A DNA stretch of 64,000 nt, taken from Paractinoplanes ovalisporus (GTDB taxonomy: Bacteria; Actinomycetota; Actinomycetes; Mycobacteriales; Micromonosporaceae). Position 1 is the first letter of the stretch; the number at the start of each line of letters is the position of its first letter. Of this stretch, positions 1 to 8,366 are shown piece by piece. The notes below the pieces were generated by a model. The model did not search any database. It saw only the letters and a program-made list of their open reading frames with translations, and was not told where the DNA came from. The translations under genes were made by a program, and so were the position numbers. Location of the stretch: assembly GCF_016834655.1 (NCBI RefSeq), contig NZ_JAENHP010000011.1:62001-126000 (forward strand). The letters are read 5' to 3'.

Positions 1-50
1 GGCTCCGGGCGGCTGGCAGGGAACTCTCAGGCAAAGCCCCGATACTTCTG
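1..50 (+). ncRNA. Possible 3' end of a glycine-riboswitch-like aptamer (partial, uncertain)
   Basis: Bases about 26-38 read AACTCTCAGGCAA, close to the conserved 3' core of the glycine riboswitch aptamer (CTCTCAGGCA). A short complement follows (CTCAG near 30 and CTGAG near 49). The rest of an aptamer would lie left of the window, so it cannot be confirmed. If real, it would sit in the leader of the DedA gene starting at 84. Confidence 0.25.
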
Positions 51-83
51 AGGGTCCTGTGCCGAGCTGACCGAGGAGAGTTT

Positions 84-794
84 GTGACCGTGCTCGCCGA
101 AGCCGCCCCCGACACCGAGTCCGGAGGGCTGACCGGGTGGGCCGTCGGCCTGATGGAACAGCTGGGCGGTGTGGGCGCCGCGCTGATCGTCGGCCTCGAC
201 AACCTGTTCCCGCCCATCCCGAGCGAGCTGGTGCTGCCGCTGGCCGGGTTCTCGGCCAGCCGGGGCGTGTTCAGCCTGCCCGAGGCCCTGTTCTGGACCA
301 CCCTGGGCTCGGTCCTCGGCGCGATCATCGTCTATTGGGCCGGGGCCCTGCTCGGCCGTGAGCGCACCCGCAGCCTGGTCGCGCTGATCCCGCTGGTCAA
401 GGTGCAGGACTTCGACCGCTGCGAGGAGTGGTTCGCCAAGCACGGCACCAAGGCGGTCTTCTTCGGCCGCATGGTCCCGCTGTTCCGGAGTTTCATCTCG
501 CTGCCGGCCGGCGTCGAACGCATGAGCTTCTGGAAGTTCACCGTGCTGACCACCCTGGGCAGCTTCATCTGGAACACCATCTTCGTCACGGCCGGCTTCG
601 TCCTGGGCGAGAACTGGCACCGTGTCGAGGGCTACGCCGGCATCTTCCAGAAGGTCGTCATCGCCGGCGTCGTGATCGGCATCGGCTACTTCATCTGGCA
701 GCGCCTGCGGGCCGCCAAGGTAGGCGCCGCCGACACCGACGCCACGGTGGTCCTTCCGGTGATCCGCGACCGGCCCCGCAGCCACCGCCGCTGA
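84..794 (+). CDS. DedA family membrane protein
   Basis: Polytopic membrane protein of the DedA/SNARE-associated family, whose members support envelope homeostasis and have been linked to lipid-carrier flipping. The 236-residue length is normal. An early loop carries NLFPPIPSELVLPLAG (about residues 40-56), the typical re-entrant segment with its conserved acidic residue. The second hallmark, FFGRMVPLFRSFISLPAG (about 130-148), contains the GR..P..R signature. Four or five hydrophobic stretches follow the family pattern. The GTG start at 84 is preceded by GAGGAGAG at 72-79. The gene stands alone, 42 bases before a convergent gene. Family assignment is firm; the transported substrate cannot be read from the sequence. 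Confidence 0.9.
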   Translation: MTVLAEAAPDTESGGLTGWAVGLMEQLGGVGAALIVGLDNLFPPIPSELVLPLAGFSASRGVFSLPEALFWTTLGSVLGAIIVYWAGALLGRERTRSLVALIPLVKVQDFDRCEEWFAKHGTKAVFFGRMVPLFRSFISLPAGVERMSFWKFTVLTTLGSFIWNTIFVTAGFVLGENWHRVEGYAGIFQKVVIAGVVIGIGYFIWQRLRAAKVGAADTDATVVLPVIRDRPRSHRR

Positions 795-836
795 CGCCTC
801 GGCCGACCGGATGGGGTGCAGGCGCTGGGCGTGCGC

Positions 837-1511
837 TCAGGCGGCCGCGGCGGTGCGAGCGGACGGGGCGGTCGGGACGGGGCGGCGGCGCCAGAGCAGG
901 ACCACCGCGAAGGCGACCAGCCAGACGCTCCACAGCACGTAGCCCAGGAAGTTGGCGAAATCGACGCCGGGCACGCCGAGGGGTGAAAGGACGCCGGTGG
1001 CGATCAGGGTGGCGGAGACGGCGCCCAGGGCGACGAACCACCAGCCGGTGAAGGAGCGGCCCAGAGCGGCCAGCACCAGCAGGGTCCAGGCAGCCGTGAG
1101 GGCGTAGCCGATGGTCTCGCCGATCAGGGTGCCGAGCACGTGGTGGGCGGTCTCGAAGGCGGAGATGTTGCCGTCGGCGGCGTAGGTGGGGACCAGCAGG
1201 AACCAGCGGGACAGGCCGGCTACCTGGACCACCGCGGCCGCGATGCCCACTGGTACGGCGATGCGCATGGCCCGGGCGGGCGAGAGGCGACCCACGCCGA
1301 GGGCGATCGGGGCGAACAACGCCGCCGACAGGGCCAGCACCACGAACCAGCCCACGACGGCCGACCGGTGGGCGGTGAACGAGGCCAGGATGACGTCGGT
1401 CGGTTCCTGGAGGATGTCGGGATAGTCGAAGACGCTGCCCAGCGCGGTGAAGGCGATGTTGGTCAGCACGGCGGCGGTCAGCAGCAGGGCGGCGGTGGCT
1501 CGGCGGGTCAT
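837..1511 (-). CDS. Hypothetical multi-pass membrane protein (DUF4386-like)
   Basis: Integral membrane protein of 224 residues with about six hydrophobic helices. It begins with a helix right after MTRRATA and ends in a helix followed by an Arg- and Ala-rich tail. The sequence VFDYPDIL and the overall helix layout resemble DUF4386 proteins of unknown function. No catalytic motif is visible. The gene is divergent from the large SARP-type regulator at 1572; only 60 bases separate the two starts, so they probably share a promoter region and may be co-regulated. The family call is tentative; membrane location is secure. Confidence 0.75.
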   Translation of the reverse strand: MTRRATAALLLTAAVLTNIAFTALGSVFDYPDILQEPTDVILASFTAHRSAVVGWFVVLALSAALFAPIALGVGRLSPARAMRIAVPVGIAAAVVQVAGLSRWFLLVPTYAADGNISAFETAHHVLGTLIGETIGYALTAAWTLLVLAALGRSFTGWWFVALGAVSATLIATGVLSPLGVPGVDFANFLGYVLWSVWLVAFAVVLLWRRRPVPTAPSARTAAAA

Positions 1512-1571
1512 GGGGGCAGCTTCGCCGGAACGGCTGACGCTGGGCTGACGCCGCCGCCATATGCTGCGTCA

Positions 1572-4253
1572 GTGCTGACCGTGGCGGTTCTGGGCCCGGT
1601 CGACCTGCGGCGGGACGGCGTCCGGCTCGACGTTCCGGCCGGGCGGACGACCGAGGTGCTGATCCGGCTCGCCCTCGACGCGGGGCGGCCGGTGCGGGCG
1701 GAACGGCTCATCGAGGACCTGTGGGGCGGGCCGGTCTCGCCGAACGTGTTGCAGGCCAAAGTGTCCAAGCTGCGCCGGGTGCTGGGCGACGCGGGGCTTG
1801 TCACCGGTGGCACGGGCGGCTACACCCTGCACGTCGAACCGGAGCACGTGGACGCGCTGGAGGTGCTGCGCCGCACCGACGCCGGGGCGCTGGAGTTGTT
1901 CCGTGGCGATGAGCTGCTGCCCGACGCGGGTGAAGGTGAGTGGCTGGCACCCTGGCGCGGGCGGCTGGCCGAGGCTCGGGGGCGGTTGGCCGAGGCGTAC
2001 GGGGAAACGCTGTTGGACACCGGTGACACGGGCGCGCTGCAGCAGCTCGTGGCCGCGCAACCGTTGAGCGAGAATCTGTGGCGCCTGTTCATCACCGCGC
2101 TCTACCGCGACGGACGGCAGGCCGACGCCCTCGACGCCTACCGGCAGGTCCGGGCGCGGTTGGCCGACGAGCTCGGCCTCGACCCGGGGCCGGCGCTGCG
2201 CGACCTGGAACGCCGGATCCTGGTGCAGGACAGCGGTCTCGCCGCCGGCAACCTGCCCGCCCGGTCCGGCCCGCTGATCGGCCGCGACGGCGACCTGCGC
2301 CGCCTCGGCGAGCTGCTGTCGCAGAACCGGCTGGTGACGGTCGTCGGCCCGGCCGGCGTGGGCAAGACCGGGCTGGCCGTCGAGACAGCCCGGGGCCGGG
2401 GCGGCTGGCTGACCCGCCTGGAAACCACGCAAAACACGGTGTGGCAGGCCATCGGCGAGACCTTCGCACTGGCCGAGGCGGTCGAACCGACGGTCCTGGA
2501 CCGGCTGCGAAACCTGCGCGCCCTGCTCGTCCTGGACAACTGCGAACACCTGGCCGACCTTCTCGGCCCGGTCGTCGAACGGATCCTGACCACCGCGCCG
2601 GGCATCACCGTGCTCGCCACCAGCCAGATCCCGCTTGGCATCGAGGGCGAGACCACCTACGGGCTGGGCCCGCTGCCCCACGAGGACGCCGAAAAGCTGT
2701 TCCGGGAGCGCGCCGCCCGTCATCGCCGCCTCGACCCGCAGGAGGATGTCGGCCGCGTCGTCCGCCGGCTCGACGGGCTGCCCCTGGCCATCGAGCTGGC
2801 CGCGGCCAGGGCCAAAGCGCTTCCCGTACGGGAGATCGCCCGCCGCCTCGACGACCGGTTCACGCTGCTGGCCGACCCGAACAGCCGTCGCCCACCTCGG
2901 CAGCGCACCCTGCGTGCGGCGCTCGGGTGGAGTTACGACCTGCTGTTCCCGGACGACCAGCGCGGCCTCTGGGCGCTCGCCACGTTCGCCGCGGGCGCGC
3001 CCCTGGCGGCGGCCGAGCATGTGCTGGCCGCGCTCGACGTGCCCGGGCCGGCCGCCCTCGACGTGCTGGACCGGCTCGTCGACCGTTCCCTGGCCGTGGC
3101 CGAGGTCGGCACCGACGCGCGGTACCGGCTGCTGGACAGCGTCCGCGCCTACGGGCGGGAGCGCCTGGCCGAGGCCGGGCTCACCGGAACGGCCGCCGCC
3201 GCCCACGCCGCCTGGTACGGCTCGATGGCCGCCGCGGCCGACCTTCGCGGGCCGGGCCAGGCGAGCGCCCTGGCCTTCGTCCGCGCCGAGCGGGCCGACA
3301 TCGACGCCGCGGTCGCCTGGGCGCGCGCGAACGACCCGGGGCTGGCCCTGCGGATCGTCACCGGGTTCGGCTGGGCCTGGGTGTTCCTGGGCGCGGGCAG
3401 CGAGGCCGCCGCACGCAGCCGGTCGGCGTTGTTCGACGGCGCCCCGGCCGAGCAACGCGTGGACGCGCTGCTGTTCGCAGCCTGGTTCGAGGCCTCAGGC
3501 GGCGACCTGGAACGCGCCTTCTCCGATGTGGATCGGGCCCGCCGCATCGCGCCCCTCCCCCGTACGGACCTGTTCCTCGCCTTCCTGCACAGCCAGCAGG
3601 GGCAGCCGGCCGCCGCGCTCGAAGCCCTCGATGCGTTCCGCGAAACGGCCACGGGCTGGGAAGCGGGCGCGGCGGCCCTGCTGGAGGCGTGGGCCCGCAC
3701 CGGGCTCGGTGACCTCGGCCGGGCCCGCGCCGCCTGCGACGAGGCGCTGCGGCGGCTGACCCCGCTCGGTGACGCCTGGGCGCTGAGCCACGCCCAGGCG
3801 ATCCTCGGCGGTCTGGCCCAGGCCGAACACCGCCCCGACGACGCCGCCGCCCACTACAGCGCCGCCGCTGAGGCCGCGCACCGCCTCGGATTCACCGCGG
3901 CCGAATCGCTGCACCTGACCAACCTGGGCCGGGCGCAACCGCCGGCCGAGGCCCTGGAGACCCTGGAACGAGCGGCCGGACGAGCCGATTCGGTCGGGGA
4001 TCTGCGGAACGTGGCCTACGCCCGGGCCCGGCGCGCGGGCGCACTGCGGGAGCTGGGCCGTCTCGACGAGGCGGAAGCCGAGCTGAGCGTGGCCCTCGGG
4101 TACTACGACGACCCGTACGGTCGCTATCTGCGGGCCGCCCTGGCACGGGACGTCCCGGGGCTCGAAGCCGTGCTGAAGAACGCCCGCGACGCCGGGGACC
4201 GCGAGCTGGAGATGATCACCCTGGCCGAACTCGGGGACGGCGAACGTCCGTAG
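1572..4253 (+). CDS. AfsR/SARP-type regulator: winged helix, BTAD, NB-ARC, TPR-like
   Basis: Large transcriptional regulator of 893 residues. Residues 1-90 form an OmpR-like winged helix (LIEDLWGG, LQAKVSKLRRVLGD); about 93-230 is a bacterial transcriptional activation domain (LWRLFITALYRDGRQADAL); then an NB-ARC-type ATPase with Walker A GPAGVGKTGLA near 258 and Walker B ALLVLDNCEHL near 317; the C-terminal half is helical and TPR-like. Such proteins act as nucleotide-dependent activators, often of secondary metabolism. The open frame extends to 1140, but that stretch lies antisense to the neighbouring gene. GTG at 1572 gives the expected start with LTVAVLGPV. No biosynthetic genes lie beside it, so the target is unknown; the divergent membrane gene is a candidate. 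Confidence 0.9.
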   Translation: MLTVAVLGPVDLRRDGVRLDVPAGRTTEVLIRLALDAGRPVRAERLIEDLWGGPVSPNVLQAKVSKLRRVLGDAGLVTGGTGGYTLHVEPEHVDALEVLRRTDAGALELFRGDELLPDAGEGEWLAPWRGRLAEARGRLAEAYGETLLDTGDTGALQQLVAAQPLSENLWRLFITALYRDGRQADALDAYRQVRARLADELGLDPGPALRDLERRILVQDSGLAAGNLPARSGPLIGRDGDLRRLGELLSQNRLVTVVGPAGVGKTGLAVETARGRGGWLTRLETTQNTVWQAIGETFALAEAVEPTVLDRLRNLRALLVLDNCEHLADLLGPVVERILTTAPGITVLATSQIPLGIEGETTYGLGPLPHEDAEKLFRERAARHRRLDPQEDVGRVVRRLDGLPLAIELAAARAKALPVREIARRLDDRFTLLADPNSRRPPRQRTLRAALGWSYDLLFPDDQRGLWALATFAAGAPLAAAEHVLAALDVPGPAALDVLDRLVDRSLAVAEVGTDARYRLLDSVRAYGRERLAEAGLTGTAAAAHAAWYGSMAAAADLRGPGQASALAFVRAERADIDAAVAWARANDPGLALRIVTGFGWAWVFLGAGSEAAARSRSALFDGAPAEQRVDALLFAAWFEASGGDLERAFSDVDRARRIAPLPRTDLFLAFLHSQQGQPAAALEALDAFRETATGWEAGAAALLEAWARTGLGDLGRARAACDEALRRLTPLGDAWALSHAQAILGGLAQAEHRPDDAAAHYSAAAEAAHRLGFTAAESLHLTNLGRAQPPAEALETLERAAGRADSVGDLRNVAYARARRAGALRELGRLDEAEAELSVALGYYDDPYGRYLRAALARDVPGLEAVLKNARDAGDRELEMITLAELGDGERP

Positions 4254-4262
4254 GCTGGCCGG

Positions 4263-5144
4263 ATGTCTGACCTCACGCGTGTGGCCCGCCGATGTTCCCG
4301 GATCGTCGACTCCCGCGCGTTCGAGGTGACGATCGTCGTGATGATCGGCCTCAATGCCGTCCTGCTCTGCGTCGAGACCTACCCGGTGGCCGAGCGGATC
4401 GCGTATCTGCACTGGCTGGAGTGGTTCTTCCGGGTCGTGTTCGTCACCGAGATCGCCATCCGGATCCTGGCTTACGGGCGGCGGCCGCAGGACTTCTTCA
4501 AGCACGGCTGGAACGTGTTCGACTTCGTCGTGATCGCGGCCGTGTTCATCCCCGGCCTGCACGGCGACACGGCCGCGCTGCGCATCATCCGGATGGCCCG
4601 CGTGGTCCGGCTCGTGCGCTTCTCCCCCGGCCTGCGCACGATCGTCACCGCCCTGCTGCGCAGCCTGCCCGGCGTCGGCGGGTTCCTGGCGCTGGCCCTG
4701 GTGACCTTCTATGTGTACGGCATGACCGGCTGGCTGATCTTCAAGGACGCCTACCCCGAGGAGTACGGCACGATCGGCCGCGCCGTGGTGACCCTGTTCG
4801 TGCTGCTGTCGCTGGAGACGCTGCCCGACCTCATCCAGCAGGGCCTGGACATGTCGCCGTGGACGCTCGTCTACTACGTCAGCTATGTGCTGCTCACGGT
4901 CAACCTGCTGCTGAACATCCTGATCGCGGTCATCGTCAACTCGATGGAGGAGGCGCGGCGCCTGGAGATGACCGAGAGCCTGGCCGTGGACGAGGACCAC
5001 GACGGCGTGCCCGACAACATCGACCGCATCCAGATCAGTCAGCGGCTCGACGATCTGCGCTCGATGATCACCGAGCTGGAACGGGATCTGCGCATCGACC
5101 GCGACCCCCGCCGGCCGCGCGCCCAGTCTTTTAAGGATGTTTAA
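4263..5144 (+). CDS. Voltage-gated-channel-like ion transporter with C-terminal Asp-rich loop
   Basis: Six-helix ion-transport protein of 293 residues resembling single-domain bacterial sodium channels. The S4-like helix has arginines at three-residue spacing (RIIRMARVVRLVRF, about residues 105-119). The pore region reads TLFVLLSLETLPDLIQ, where NaChBac-type channels have TLESW, so the pore glutamate is kept but the following residues differ. After S6 comes a cytoplasmic tail with DEDHDGVPDNID, matching the D-x-D-x-D-G calcium-loop pattern of EF-hand or thrombospondin-type repeats, followed by a likely helical, coiled-coil-like end. It starts 9 bases after the SARP regulator, so the two may be co-transcribed. 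Ion selectivity cannot be predicted with this filter. Confidence 0.85.
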   Translation: MSDLTRVARRCSRIVDSRAFEVTIVVMIGLNAVLLCVETYPVAERIAYLHWLEWFFRVVFVTEIAIRILAYGRRPQDFFKHGWNVFDFVVIAAVFIPGLHGDTAALRIIRMARVVRLVRFSPGLRTIVTALLRSLPGVGGFLALALVTFYVYGMTGWLIFKDAYPEEYGTIGRAVVTLFVLLSLETLPDLIQQGLDMSPWTLVYYVSYVLLTVNLLLNILIAVIVNSMEEARRLEMTESLAVDEDHDGVPDNIDRIQISQRLDDLRSMITELERDLRIDRDPRRPRAQSFKDV

Positions 5145-5184
5145 GGTAACGACCCTGATCCATGATCGAGCGCCTTCCCGTAGT

Positions 5185-5217
5185 TGTCGGTACTGCACCG
5201 AAGCAGTAAGCCCGACA
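5185..5217 (+). promoter_or_regulatory. Strong hairpin in the leader of the secreted repeat protein
   Basis: TGTCGG (5185-5190) and TACTGC (5191-5196) pair perfectly with GCAGTA (5203-5208) and CCGACA (5212-5217), leaving a six-base loop and an AGC bulge. No T-run follows. The hairpin ends four bases before the Shine-Dalgarno AGAAGGAG at 5221, so it more likely affects the leader or initiation of the gene at 5236 than terminates transcription. Confidence 0.55.
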
Positions 5218-5235
5218 GCCAGAAGGAGCCCTCGC

Positions 5236-5919
5236 ATGTACCGGAACCGCGGCCGCAACAAGATGTCCTCGACCACCCGCAAGGTGGTTCTCGGCGCCTC
5301 CGCGGTGGTGCTGGCCGGCGGCGCGTTCGCGATCAGCACGGGTCTGAGCAGCGCGGGCGAGAACTGTGCCGGCCTCGACCAGGCCCTGCGCCAGAACCTC
5401 CAGTTCATCGCGGGCCAGCGGTCGGCGCCCGACGCCCAGTCCGAGGCGCGCATCGCGAACCGTCAGGCCGTGGTCGACCTGATCAACCAGCGTCGCGACG
5501 TGGCCGGCTGCACGGCCGACGTAGCCGGCGAGGTGCCCGGTGCCGCCGGGGGTAACCAGGCCGCCAACCCGCCCGCGGCCAACCCGCCCGCGGCCAACCC
5601 GCCGGCTGCGAACCCCCCGGCCGCCACGACTCCCCCGGCCGCTGCTCCGCCGGCCCAGGGCTCCGGCGCCGGCGAGGTCGTCTGCGCGGGCTCGACGGTC
5701 ACGCTCTCCGGTGAGGGCGGCCAGCCGTTCGCCTCCAGCGGCCAGTTCCCGCTCGGCACCACCCTCAAGGTCACCAACCTGGACAACAACAAGAGCATCA
5801 CCGTCAAGGTGGAGACCACCTCCGGCAGCTGCGTGCTGCTGAACAACGCCGCCTTCGAGCAGGTGCGCGAGCCCGGCAAGTTCCTGATCCGCCGCGCCGT
5901 CATCGAGAAGATCGGCTGA
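5236..5919 (+). CDS. Secreted protein with Pro/Ala/Asn repeat linker
   Basis: Exported protein of 227 residues. After a basic N-terminus (MYRNRGRNK) comes a hydrophobic signal segment (about residues 15-38), then a helical region with one Cys (ENCAGLDQAL) and another in VAGCTADV. A low-complexity linker of four PAANPP-like units follows (15-bp DNA repeat, about 5560-5625). The C-terminal domain, about 75 residues, resembles a small beta-sandwich with two Cys and ends VIEKIG. I do not recognise that domain; a rare-lipoprotein/expansin-like fold is one possibility. ATG at 5236 is chosen over the upstream in-frame start because AGAAGGAG lies at 5221-5228. Function unknown. Confidence 0.8.
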   Translation: MYRNRGRNKMSSTTRKVVLGASAVVLAGGAFAISTGLSSAGENCAGLDQALRQNLQFIAGQRSAPDAQSEARIANRQAVVDLINQRRDVAGCTADVAGEVPGAAGGNQAANPPAANPPAANPPAANPPAATTPPAAAPPAQGSGAGEVVCAGSTVTLSGEGGQPFASSGQFPLGTTLKVTNLDNNKSITVKVETTSGSCVLLNNAAFEQVREPGKFLIRRAVIEKIG

Positions 5920-5933
5920 CTTTCCCCGATGGT

Positions 5934-5966
5934 TGCCGGCGAGCGGAGTCGCCCCGCTCGCCGGCA
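5934..5966. terminator. Bidirectional terminator hairpin
   Basis: A perfect 13-bp stem (5934-5946 with 5954-5966) and a seven-base loop lie between the convergent secreted-protein gene and the MaoC gene. GC-rich stems without a T-run are common actinobacterial terminators. Confidence 0.75.
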
Positions 5967-5974
5967 GGGAAGTC

Positions 5975-6430
5975 TCAGGCGTAATAGCGGTAGATCGGAC
6001 GGGCCACGCAGGCCGGCTTGTCCAGACCCTCGATCTCGACGGTGAAGTCGTACGACACCTGCAAGCAGCGCGACTGCACCTCCTCGGCCGCCACCGCCGT
6101 CGCGGCCAGCCGGATCTTCGAGCCGACCCGCACCGGGCTCGGGAAGCGCACCCGGTCGAGCCCGTAGTTGACGCCCATCTTCACGCCCTCGACGTGCAGG
6201 ATCTCGCCGAACAGCGGGATCACCAGCGACAGCGTGAGATAGCCATGGGCGATCGTCCCCCGGAACGGCCCTTTCGCGGCCCGTTCCACGTCGAGGTGGA
6301 TCCACTGGTGGTCGCCGGTGGCGTCGGCGAACTGGCCGACCCGCTCCTGCGTGATCTCGAGCCACGAACTGTGCCCGAGTTCCCGCCCGGCCAAGGCCTT
6401 GAGCTCGTCCAGTCCACTCACCGTGAGCAT
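5975..6430 (-). CDS. MaoC-like (R)-specific enoyl-CoA hydratase
   Basis: Single hot-dog-fold hydratase of 151 residues, the usual size for this family (compare mycobacterial Rv0130). The hydratase-2 motif is intact: ATGDHQWIHLD gives the catalytic Asp and His (about residues 36-46), followed by GPFRGTIAHGYLTLSL with the conserved Gly-x-x-AHG. Such enzymes hydrate trans-2-enoyl-CoA to (R)-3-hydroxyacyl-CoA in fatty-acid or polyketide-precursor metabolism. The ATG at 6430 has GGAAGGGGA upstream; the longer open frame overlaps the next gene and is unlikely. It is downstream of, and on the same strand as, the histidine kinase (49-base gap). Confidence 0.9.
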   Translation of the reverse strand: MLTVSGLDELKALAGRELGHSSWLEITQERVGQFADATGDHQWIHLDVERAAKGPFRGTIAHGYLTLSLVIPLFGEILHVEGVKMGVNYGLDRVRFPSPVRVGSKIRLAATAVAAEEVQSRCLQVSYDFTVEIEGLDKPACVARPIYRYYA

Positions 6431-6479
6431 GCCGGCTCCCCTTCCGTCGTCAGGCCCCGAGTATCGACGACGTGAACAC

Positions 6480-7676
6480 CTACGGCCAGGGGCTGCCGGG
6501 TGGCGGGGCTTCCTCGTCCGTACGGTCGGCGGCGGGCAGCCACAACACGAACGTGCTCCCTTGGCCCGGCTCCGAGAACGCCGCCACCCGTCCGCCGTGC
6601 GACTCCACGATCTGCCGGACGATCGCCAGCCCGAGGCCGGTGCGGCGTTCCGGCCGCGAACCGGCGGGCTCACCGTTGGGGCCACGCCAGAAGCGGTCGA
6701 ACACCCGGGACAGGTCGGCCGGGGCGATGCCCGGGCCCTCGTCGGCGACCGCCAGCCACAACCAAGACCCCGCTTGACCCGTTGCCATGGTCACCGTCGA
6801 GTGCGAGGGGGCCAGCCGTACGGCGTTGGACAGCAGATTGCCCGCAGCCCGGCGCAACGCGTCGGCGTCGCCGATCAGGTGGAGCCCGGCCGCCGTCTCG
6901 TAGCGCAGATGCAGCGGCCGCTCGGTGACGAACGCCTCCTCACCGGCCTCGCGCGCCACCACCGACAGGTCGACGTCGCTGTCGGCCGAACCGTCGGCGT
7001 CGCGCCGCGCGGTCGCCAGCAGGTCTTCGACCAGCCGGGACATGCGGGTGGTGGCCCGGTCGACCACCGCCACGGCCCGCGCCCTCTCTTCCGGCGTCGC
7101 GTCGGGAGCGGTGAGCGACGCGTCCAGGTTGGTGCGGATGATCGCGAGGGGGCTGCGCAGCTCGTGCGACGCGTCGTCGATGAGCTGGCGCTGGGACTGG
7201 AACGCGTGGTCGAGCCGGTCGAGCATCGAGTCGATGGTGTCGGCCAGGTCACGCAGTTCGTCGGGCGGCCCGTTGAGCCGGATGCGGCGGGACAGGTCGG
7301 TGGCCTGGATCTCGCGTGCGGTCCGGGTGATCGCCCCGACCGGCCGCAGGGCCCGGCCGGAGAGCACCCAGCCGACGCCGAGGCTGGCCACGAACAGCCC
7401 CCCCAGGGCGATCAGCGAGTATGACCGGAGCTTTTCCAGGGTGTTGTAGTTGACCGCGGCCTCGAACTCGCTGATCTGGGCGACGTTGGTCATGCCCTGG
7501 TATTGACCGTCGCGGATGACCTTGGCCCGCAGTGCGGTCACCGGCCGGGGTTCCGTGGTCTCGGCCAGCGCGAAATAGATGACCCCGAGGGTCAGGCCGG
7601 CCAGCGCGAAGAGCACCGTCGAATAGATGACGGTCAGCCGGAACCGGATCGACCGGAACACCTCGGGGCGTTTCAC
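6480..7676 (-). CDS. Sensor histidine kinase (HAMP, HisKA, HATPase)
   Basis: Membrane sensor kinase of 398 residues. The first helix is at about 12-37, the second at about 85-107, so the extracytoplasmic sensor is only about 45 residues. A HAMP domain follows, then HisKA with DDASHELRSPL (phospho-acceptor His171), and an ATPase domain with NLLSNAVRLA (N-box), VADEGPGIA (G1) and FDRFWRG (F-box). It partners the response regulator just upstream; their reading frames overlap by GTGA at 7673-7676, which fixes the GTG start and implies translational coupling. Ligand unknown. Confidence 0.93.
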   Translation of the reverse strand: MKRPEVFRSIRFRLTVIYSTVLFALAGLTLGVIYFALAETTEPRPVTALRAKVIRDGQYQGMTNVAQISEFEAAVNYNTLEKLRSYSLIALGGLFVASLGVGWVLSGRALRPVGAITRTAREIQATDLSRRIRLNGPPDELRDLADTIDSMLDRLDHAFQSQRQLIDDASHELRSPLAIIRTNLDASLTAPDATPEERARAVAVVDRATTRMSRLVEDLLATARRDADGSADSDVDLSVVAREAGEEAFVTERPLHLRYETAAGLHLIGDADALRRAAGNLLSNAVRLAPSHSTVTMATGQAGSWLWLAVADEGPGIAPADLSRVFDRFWRGPNGEPAGSRPERRTGLGLAIVRQIVESHGGRVAAFSEPGQGSTFVLWLPAADRTDEEAPPPGSPWP

Positions 7677-8359
7677 GACGCCTGTCCCTCCCGCAGCCGG
7701 TAGCCCCGGCCGACGACGGTCTCGATGGAGCCCTCGCCCAGCTTGCGCCGCAGCGTGCCGACCGTGACCCGCACGGTCTGGGTGAACGGGTCGGCGTTGG
7801 CGTCCCACACGTGCTCGAGCAACTCCTCGCTGGAGACCACGTGGCCCGGGCGGGTCATCAGGTATTCCAGCACCCCGAACTCCTTCGGGGTCAGCGCCAG
7901 CGGCCGGCCGGCCACGGTCACCTGGTGGCGGGCCGAGTCGAGCACGATGTCACCCACGGTGAGCCGGGCCGAGCCGCCCGTGGTGTCGCGGCGCAGCAGA
8001 GCCCGTACGCGGGCCTGCAGTTCCGCCAGATGAAAGGGTTTGACCAGGTAGTCGTCGGCGCCGCCGTCGAGGCCCCGCACCCGGTCGTCGAGGCCGCCAC
8101 GGGCGGTCAGCATGAGCACCCGCAGGTCGCCGTCGCCGGGCGTCGGCACCTCGCCCGCGCGCAGCGTGCGGCACAGGGTGAACCCGTCGCCGTCGGGCAG
8201 GTTCACGTCGAGCAGCATCAGGTCGTACTCGTTGACGGTCAGCCGGTCATAGGCCTGGGCGACGTCCAGAGCGACGTCGACCGCGTATCCACTGCGGGCG
8301 AGCCCGACGCGCAGGCCCTCCGCCAGATCCTCTTCGTCTTCCACCACCAGCAACCGCAT
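7673..8359 (-). CDS. OmpR-family response regulator
   Basis: 228-residue response regulator. The receiver has acidic pocket EDEED (8-12), phospho-acceptor Asp51 in LLDVNLPDGDG, and the conserved Lys in YLVKPF near 101. The winged helix occupies about 130-225 (LTPKEFGVLEYLM). It is coupled to the kinase gene by a four-base overlap and lies seven bases downstream of a membrane trypsin-like protease. That arrangement suggests an envelope-stress response in which the protease may be regulator, target or both; this is inference from order alone. Confidence 0.95.
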   Translation of the reverse strand: MRLLVVEDEEDLAEGLRVGLARSGYAVDVALDVAQAYDRLTVNEYDLMLLDVNLPDGDGFTLCRTLRAGEVPTPGDGDLRVLMLTARGGLDDRVRGLDGGADDYLVKPFHLAELQARVRALLRRDTTGGSARLTVGDIVLDSARHQVTVAGRPLALTPKEFGVLEYLMTRPGHVVSSEELLEHVWDANADPFTQTVRVTVGTLRRKLGEGSIETVVGRGYRLREGQAS

Positions 8360-8366
8360 CGGTCAA

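Noticed and set aside
1140..1571. N-terminal extension of the SARP-type regulator
   Set aside because: The stretch is antisense to a membrane-protein gene and lacks homology; the family N-terminus begins at the GTG at 1572.
5161..5220. Terminator for the ion-channel gene
   Set aside because: The hairpin has no T-run and lies immediately before the next gene's Shine-Dalgarno, so a leader role is more likely.
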